Of a stretch of DNA of 64,000 nucleotides, positions 1-9,000 are shown one piece after another. The DNA is from G963676655 sp963676655 (GTDB taxonomy: Bacteria; Verrucomicrobiota; Lentisphaeria; Victivallales; Victivallaceae). The stretch covers positions 1 to 64,000 of the forward strand of contig CAXXKX010000003.1 of NCBI GenBank assembly GCA_963676655.2, written 5' to 3'. Made by a program: the position numbers and the translations under genes. Position 1 is the stretch's first letter. Each line of letters begins with the position of its first letter. The notes below the pieces were generated by a model, which did not search any database, was not told the origin of the DNA, and saw only the letters and a list, made by a program, of their open reading frames with translations.

Positions 1-3000
1 AGCGTATTTCCACCGGCCAATGCAGTCATGCCAATATTATTGGTAACATCACCGATATTCAGAGTAAATGAGTTGTCGCCTGTAACTGCGTCCATTGCGA
101 CATTGCCAAACTGAGCAGCATAAACCAACAAAGTATCCCCATCAAGAACTATTTCATTCTGAGGCACACTTGAATCAGCGCCGGTAGACGGATACCACCA
201 TGCGCCGTTGGCGACAATGGTATTATCCACTTCAGCGTTCATATCCAAGGCCCCGCCGATTGAACCGGTTATGGTCAACATATTGGAGGCGGCATCGGCA
301 TTCATGGTCGCATCGCCGCCTACTGATGCATAAAGCATATCCACAAGATTATCACTCATGGCGGCATCCATGACAAGATCGACATCGATAGTTGATGCGG
401 CAATGAATTGAGCTTCTAGCAGGGTATTGCTGCCATCGGCGTTAAGGCCAATAACAGGGGCAAAATACTCACCGTCCATATCCAGGGAATTGCCAAGCAT
501 AGCATCCATGGACACACTGTCATTGACCGCAGTCAAATACATTCCCATAGAATTGTAACCGGAAATTGAATCAATTGTAACATCACCGGTCACGACAGTG
601 TCGACAACATCAGTCGCGGAAACGAGGATTTCATTACCTGAACCATCATCGCCAGTCACTGCGGCAGTATAGTCGCCATGGAGCTCCAGGTTGTTATCCA
701 GATCGGCATCCATGTCAACATTCCCATTAACTGTACTCGGGTCAATCGTAACATCATTGTAGCCATTCGTGGAAGAAGATGTAAGGTTACCGAGGACAGA
801 GTCAGAGATCATCACCAGGTTGGTACCACTGTCGGCAGTAACGGTTACATCGTAATAAACCGGCACGGTATCGTCACCGATAATCGAGTCTGAGATAGTT
901 AAACTGTTTTTATTTTCAGTTTGGTCTGCGGCGGTAGGATCATTTACGCCCCACTGGGAATCAATGGAGATATTACCAAGCACCTGGGTCATATCAAGGA
1001 TGACCTCATTCATGATCCCGTAACCGGGGTGTTCCTGAATCCACTGTGAATTAACGGTAATACCGCCGGCAACCACATTGTAATCAATACTCGCAGCCTG
1101 CAGTATCTGAGTGCCGCCTGCGCCATCATCACCGGTTATTTCCGGAATTTCGGCACCGGTAACAGTCAGAGTGTTGTACATCAGGGCATTCAACGTAATC
1201 GAACCGGAATCGGTATAGGTCAAAGTCGCGGTATTGTCTCCGGTTACGGCGTCCATAGTCACAATTCCAACAGAACTTTCATTGACAATCGTCGGTGAAT
1301 CAAGAACTTCAGCCGTTCCTGGACCACCCGGTTGGGAAACAACAGCATCAATAACTTCGCCAAGAACGGTCAGTTCATTGTCGATTTCCGCGTCCATGTC
1401 AATATTGCCGGTTGTACTCGGGTCAATATCAACGGTATTGGAACCGGTGTAAGCCTCTGTAATAACGCTGCCGGTAACAGTTGAATCGCTCAGAGTCAAA
1501 CTATTGTCAATATAGGCAAAAATATCGACATCACCGGTAACGTTGGTCAGGCCGATAGCGGCGATATTACTGCCGCCGTCAGTCGGAACCGCACCATTGG
1601 CGGCATTCATCAGGACGCCGCCTTCAAGCTCGGACATAATCGTCTCTTCCGGAACCAGTACGTCACCAAAGTTAGGCGCCGCAGTTGATGTATATTCCGG
1701 AATGATAATGCCGTCAACGGTAAGAGAGTTATCTCCATCTACCGCATCCATGCTCAACAGACCATGTATTTCAACATATTCGAGTTCGACGGTATTATCG
1801 CCGCTGTTGGCGGTCATTGCAACACTGCCGATTTCAGCCGGGTAATAAAGGATATCGTTAATGACGGATATCGGGCTTCCCGGCAGGACTATTTCATTTG
1901 GCGGGATGGTCGTATCGTTACCGAATGCCGGGTACCACCAGGCGCCGGTCGCCGTCAATGTGTTGCTAAACTCGGCTTCCATATCCAGAGCGCCACCGAT
2001 TATGCCGGTAAGGTTCATATCATTGGAACTGAAGTCTGCCGACATATTCACTCCATTGGTAACCCTGGTATAGAGCAGGTCAGCGGAGTTGTCCCCAGTG
2101 GAGGTTGTCATTGTAATGCCTCCACCTACCTGGCTGTCAGCAATAAAATGAGCTTCCAGAACAGACTGGCTGCCGTCGGCGTTGTCGCCGATCGTCGTCG
2201 GAACATATTCTCCGTCCATATTCAGCGTATTTCCGGTTACAGCGGTCATATCGATATCATTTGTAACTTCAACGACATAGAGGTTGGCGGTATTACTGCC
2301 GCCGGATGAAGCCATGCTAAGGTCGTCAATGACCACACGCTGAACATCTGTTGGCGAGATAAGAACTTCGTCGCCGGAAACGGAATCAACTTCGACAACC
2401 GCCGGAACGATCTGTCCATTCACAGTCAAGGTATTATCGAGCCCGGCAATCATTTCGATAGTGCCGTTGATGCTTGAAACCGGATTGATGGTCAATGTAT
2501 TGCTGCCGGTATAGGCAAACATATAGATGCCGTCGTCGATCGTGGAATCAGTAATCGTCAGAGTATTATTCAGATATGCCAGCATATCGATTTCGCCGCC
2601 GACATAAGCCAGGTTGAAACTGGCGATATTGGAACCGCCGTCAATAAAGAAGTCGTCATTGGCAATCATCACGACATCGCTGCCGATATAAGAGGTCAGG
2701 GTTTGTTCCGGGACCAATATATCACCTGCATTATCATAAGGAGCAGGAACCACGACCGGCGGGATGACTTGACCGGTAACGGTCAAAGTGTTGTTTCCAA
2801 CCGGGGCTTTCATCTGCAGGCCACTGCCGATATAGCCGTAATCGACAGTTGCCGTATTATTGCCTGCACCGGATATCATGTCAACTTTGTCTGAGACGGT
2901 TGACTGGAGTTGGATCGCCGGATCGAGGACGCTGAGGTCATTGTCTGATGCAACCCCGAGAGCTCCAGCTTCGTATACTCCGATGAGATTCAGCAGGTTG

Positions 3001-6000
3001 TCGGTTTGGCCCAGGATTTCAAGGTTGGTGCCGATTGACCCGGTAATGGTCGCGGAGTTGCCGCCAAGGGTTGAATCCAGGTAAAGACCACCAGCCAGTT
3101 CACCGTAAATAATCTCAACGACGTTGTTGCCGGTATTGGTGTTCATATCGACATCATCAGTAATGTCAGTACCGATATAAGTATTTACGAAGTATTGAGC
3201 TTCAAGCAGATAATCAAGAGTATCTGCGGCATTTGATCCGACTATCGAAGGTTTGTGCTGTCCGTCAACATTGAAGGTATTGCCGGTTTCGGCATTCATA
3301 GTAACACTGCCGTTTACGTCAGCAATATCAAATGTCGCCGAGTTACTGCCGTCGGTTGCATCCATGGTGACATTTCCGCCAATGGTGCTGTCGTCAACTT
3401 CGGTTCCGGTATCGGGAACAAGAATATCGTCGCCGGTACTCGGATCAGGTTCGACAACCGCTTCATTGACTTCTCCGGTAACGATCAAGGTATTGCTTTC
3501 ACCGGCGTCCATATCGACATCACCATTGACATGGCTCGGGTCGATATTTACGGTATTGCTGCCGGTAAGCGCATTGGTAATAACATTACCGATGATGGTT
3601 GAGTCGGTAACTTTCAAGTCATTGTCGACGTAGGCCAGCATATCGACGTCCGTGATAACCTGGGCAATCGTCAGAGTGGCGTCATTGGAGCCGCCGGCAT
3701 TCTGCAGAGAATTAACCGCGTTCATGTCGACGCCGCCCAGAATATTAGAAACAACCGTTTGTCCGGCTTCAAGTATGTCGCCGATGTTCGGCCCCTGGGT
3801 CGATACCAGATCGGGAATCTCAATGCCGTCAACGGTTAAAGTATTATCGCCGGCCAGCGCGTTCATAATCAGATTGCCGTTAACATCGGTCATCACCAGA
3901 TTGGCGGTATTGTCGCCGGCTGCGGCGTCCATGGTTACCTGGCCGACACTCGTTTCGAGAACAACCGTCGGGTCAGTACTATTGTTAAGGATTACTTCAT
4001 TACCGAGGTCGTCGAAGCCGACTGAAGCGTAAGCCCAATAGCCGTCTGAGGACATTGTGTTATTAAGACCAGCGTTCATATCGACCGTGCTGGTTATTTG
4101 TCCCTGGATAAATAGTTCGTTGGAACTTTCATCCGCATCCATTGACACTGCTCCGGTCAGCAGAACGCCGGTCAGCAGAGCAGCGTTGTCACCGTATACG
4201 GTATCCTGAGTAAGATTGCCCTGGATATCGGTAAAAACTTGTTCTTTGCCTTGAAGTACTGAGTTTGAGCCATCTGAATTAGTTCCGATAGTGGCCGGAA
4301 TATACTGGCCGTTGGCCTCAAGACTGTTCCCGAGCATAGCGGTTTGAGTGACCGCGCCGTTGATGTTGGTCAAGTTGAGTACGGCAGAGTTGAGATTATT
4401 GGTCGAAGTCTGGAGCAACGGGCCGCCGATCTCATTTTCGATGACTTCAGCGTTCTGCAGCCAGATATCATTGCCGTCGACATCCTGGCCGTAAACCGCC
4501 GGGCCGCCAGGCATCAGCAGATCGCCGTTATTTGTCAGGTAAACGCCTTCTGAAGTAAAGGAGTTAGCGCCGTTTTCCGAGGTTTGAGTTACGCTTCCGG
4601 TAACATCTGAAATAACAAAGGACGCGGTATTGTTTTCAATTGCGGTTTGAACAATATTTCCGGTAATGGTGCTTTTTTCCGCGATATTGTCGGCCGCAAG
4701 GGAGTCATCTTCGCCGGAAACTGACAAAAGATAGAACGGCAATGCGGTACCGGTGGCTGACAAGGTATTGTAGAGACCGTCAGGACTTAAGGTTTCCTGC
4801 GAAATATTCCCGTTAACATCAGAGTTTACCAATTCAATATTATTATAGCCTGCGGTGACAATCTGGGATATCTGGCCGTTGATCACGCTTTCGGTAATTT
4901 CATCCTGATAAGTAGCCGGATCACCCAACGGATCCATCGGGACCGTGTAACCGGAAACGATAATATCATTACTGCTGCTGGCTAGCTGTGTGATATTGGC
5001 GCTGTTGAACAAAGCCGCATTCGCTACTTCAATCAAGTTGGTTTCAGCCACGATCAAGCCAAGTGAACCGTCAACACCCCACTGGTTGACATCACCGGTA
5101 ATCATGAATTCGGCATACGGCAAGGCATCGCCAGGAGACGGAACAGCATTCACGCCGACCAGAATTTCGTTGTCAACGCCGCTCTGATCAACCGTTTCAC
5201 CCTGGTATACAGCAGTAGTCAAATCATAAACACCGGAGGAAACATCAACATTGGTAGAGGCCGGACCGGTAACATCGATCCGGTTGTGTTCTCCGATCAT
5301 ATCATTGTTAACAGTGTAGAATTTTCCGCCGACGGTAATGATATTTTCACTGGTATCAAAGACCTGGTCTAAAGCGGACCAGTTATATGTATATAATTCA
5401 AGATCGCCGGCCATGACCACGCTGGCATACTCATATGCCGCAGTAACGCTGCCGGAAATAAAATTACCCATAAGAAGGTCTGACTCCATCACCAGAGCAC
5501 CTTGCTGACCGACCGAGATTGCGTTGGACCCGCCAAACCGGTCACGATCCGGCTGATCCTGGGTCATGGAAATACCGACGTTACCGGCTATTTCATTAAT
5601 TATAAAGGTTCCGGTATTTACGGACAGGACGTTGGCATCAGAATGCATATCCAGTAAAAACACGTCAGAGGTACCGTCAAATTCCTGTACCAGAGTAGCT
5701 CCGTCATAAAAGTCTTTGAGCCAATCGGCATTGACAATTACACTATTAGTGCTGGATCCACCGGAATACATAGTAACGGCGCCGGTAATTGTTGCGGCAG
5801 TCCCGATATTCAAAGTATTGGTGCCGACCGGCAGCAGGACATCATCTTCATCATGCTGGAGCGCCGCCATATAAACATCGCCCTCGATAGTTGCGCGCAA
5901 CTCAGTCTCGAGCAATGTTTCATCAGTCAAAACCGCACCGGCGATATTCAGAGTATTTTCTGTATCGGATTCCATTGAAACGTCACCGACGATATTGGCT

Positions 6001-9000
6001 TCAAGGCTCAACAAGAGATCATCGTCAACATTTACAGACGCCAGAGTAAGGGTGTTGGTTCCGGAAGCGTCGCCGAAAGTGGTATCGCCCATGGAAACAC
6101 CGCCTTCGACCAGTCCACCCTGAATATCAACCGAATCATTTCCATTGCCGGTAATAATTCCGTCCGGAGAAACGGTTCCGCCGAGGATTTGGATATCGTC
6201 ATCAGCAGTACTGACAAAATCAAGCGGAGTGCCATAGTCAATCGTGGTATCGATTCCCAGGATCGAGCCGTAGACAATAATGGTATTGGTAGTATTGGGA
6301 ACAATCTGGTAACCTTCAGTACCGATGCCGTCAGCATCGTAAACCCCGCCGATCGCCACGATTGACTGGACATCAACATCTGCCCCGATGAGCAGATAAT
6401 TATCGCCACCGAAGAGGCTCAGCGAGCTGGTGATTGTACCGAAGCCATTGAGAATCAAGTCATTCTCTTCAGCGATCATAGTCACATCAGTAGTATTAAG
6501 GCTGCCGACTGAAACAACTTCCAGATAATTGCTGGCGGAAACCGTATCGCCGGAGACTTCACCCATAATGATATCACCGTTGATAGTAACGCCTTCATAA
6601 AGCATCAAAGTATTTTCCGATCCGGCGCCAAGCATGATAAAGTCACCAGTGATGGTGACTGCATAAGTACCGAGGACGTCGACTTCGCCGTCTGCGGTCA
6701 AAATATCATCAAGATTATCGAATTCGGTAATTTTCAAACCAAGTTCGGCGTCATTCGAGCTTGTCGCATCCATCATGACCGAACCGACAATTGTGAACGT
6801 CGCGTCTCCTTCAACCACGATATGCGACTGTTCCCCGGCATCGAGGAAGAGGCCGCCGAAAAATTCATTACTGGCCCCGGTCATGTCAAATCCACCGGTC
6901 GCAGTGATAACACTGTCTCCGGTTACATAAATATCACCTTCCTGAGATGCGGTAAGGAACATTCCGAGTTCGACAGTGTTTGTACCTGAAGCAACCATCG
7001 TTACCGGAGCGTCAAAAGTGAGGGTTGAATTACCAAGTTCCAGACGCGAAATCAAATGCAAGTCCGGGTCGGGATCGCTGTCATAAGACCCATTAACATC
7101 ACCACTGACAGAAAAGCCGAGGGTGTTAGTATAGCCATTCATGTTCAGGGCGGAAGCCTGAAGGGTGTTAGTAATGTCGCCAACAATCAATTCCTCATCA
7201 TCAGTGAGAGAGTTAGAGGTAGCCGGCAAAATTTCGTTTTCATAACCGGCCATGTTCAGTTCGCCGGTTACGATCAGCGAGCTTGCGCCGGACGGGTTGT
7301 CAACGTTGGTGTCAAACTCAATCCGGTTGGTTCCGGGCGCATCCATATTGAAGTCGCCGCCGACAGTCATGTCGGCGCCGCTAAAGATAGTGACGACGTT
7401 GGTCTTTGGATTGGCAGCATCCATCTCAACAGAACCACCAACATTCAAGCTGCCGGTCACATTGATATAATTATCATCACCGGCCATAATCAGATCGTTG
7501 CCAATGGTAAATGCTCCTTCGGCATAAACGTAATTATATGCATAAATGCTATAAAAAATCTCGCCATATTCGTTTTCCCGGACCCCCATGGTGACATCCT
7601 GTAATACCGCTACATCGCCGGCAGTAATTTCGTTGGTGCCGCCGTATCCCAGGGCAACACTTCCGCTTACGACGGTGTTGTCAAGCGAAGCATAATCACT
7701 GTTATCCCCACCAAGCAGATCTCCCGAGATCGTTGAATCCAGGATATCCGCAGTATTAGTACCGTCGCCCAAAGAGACGTCGCCATTAACAACGGAATTA
7801 GTAATAGTTATTTCATCATCGCCATTGCCCAACAGAAGATTTCCGTTGATCGTTGAGTTTGAATCAGTGATAGTTACGGTATCATTACCATCACCGGTAT
7901 CGATATCACCGGTAATAGTCGAACCGAGAATATCGATTGTATCGTCGTCGCCACCGGTTGAAATATCACCGGTAACAGTGGAATCGGTAATATTCAAGAT
8001 GTCATTACCGGCTTCCATAGCGATATCGCCGATAAACGTCGAACCGCTGATAATAGAAAGTTCGTCCGCGCCGTCACCAGCGGACAGGCTGCCATAGACA
8101 GTCGAAGCGTCAATTGTTGCAATGTCGTCATCGGCACCAAGGTCGATATCTCCGGTAACAGTACTCGGATCGATGGTCAGGATATCCAAACCAGCGCCCA
8201 TATCAATATCGCCATTGACAGTTGAATCGGTAATCGTGGCTTCGTCGTTACCAGCGCCCATATCGATAGCGGGAACGCCCTGGTTAATCGCAACATTAAC
8301 AATGGAATTGTCAAGGAACAACTTGTCGCCATCATCACCGGCATCAATAGTTCCGTTAATTGTCGAAGCACCAACCGTAATGATATCCATGCCGCCAAGA
8401 GCTTGAATTGCGGCATAGTCATACAAAGCGGTTGCGCCGTTGATCACAACGCCATCACCAATAACCAGTTCATCATCGGAGGTATCACCAAGGATAACCC
8501 CGCCCCAAATCTCGGCGTTATCAACTATATAAAGGTTATCCCAGGTCAAATTAGTTGCATTACCCTGATCGAACGGATTCTGGTGATCCGTCAGGATAAA
8601 GTTATTATTCCAATCCTGAATATAAAGCCATTCGCCAAGGGCCAGGATAGAGTTCTGCCCGAAAGCAGAGTCCGCAACAATGTCCATCGGATCAACATCA
8701 ACCAGGCCGTCAACCGAGAACAGGGCATAATCAGCCAGATCAAAATCAACCGTTGCGCCGGGATTGAATACCAGTTGCTGCCAATCGAGCCAGGCGCTGC
8801 CGCTGATAATGAAACTATTATCGCCGCTCAAAGTGGCGGTGCCGTTAAAGAGAGAATCATCCATCGACTCAGCAAAAGTAACTGTGTTGCCATTGAACGC
8901 CATATCGACATCGACTTGTTCAAGCAGGACAACATTTGTCCAGCCAAGAGTACCGAAATCAATATCCCCGGTAATCGTACTGACGGTAATCTGATCTTTT

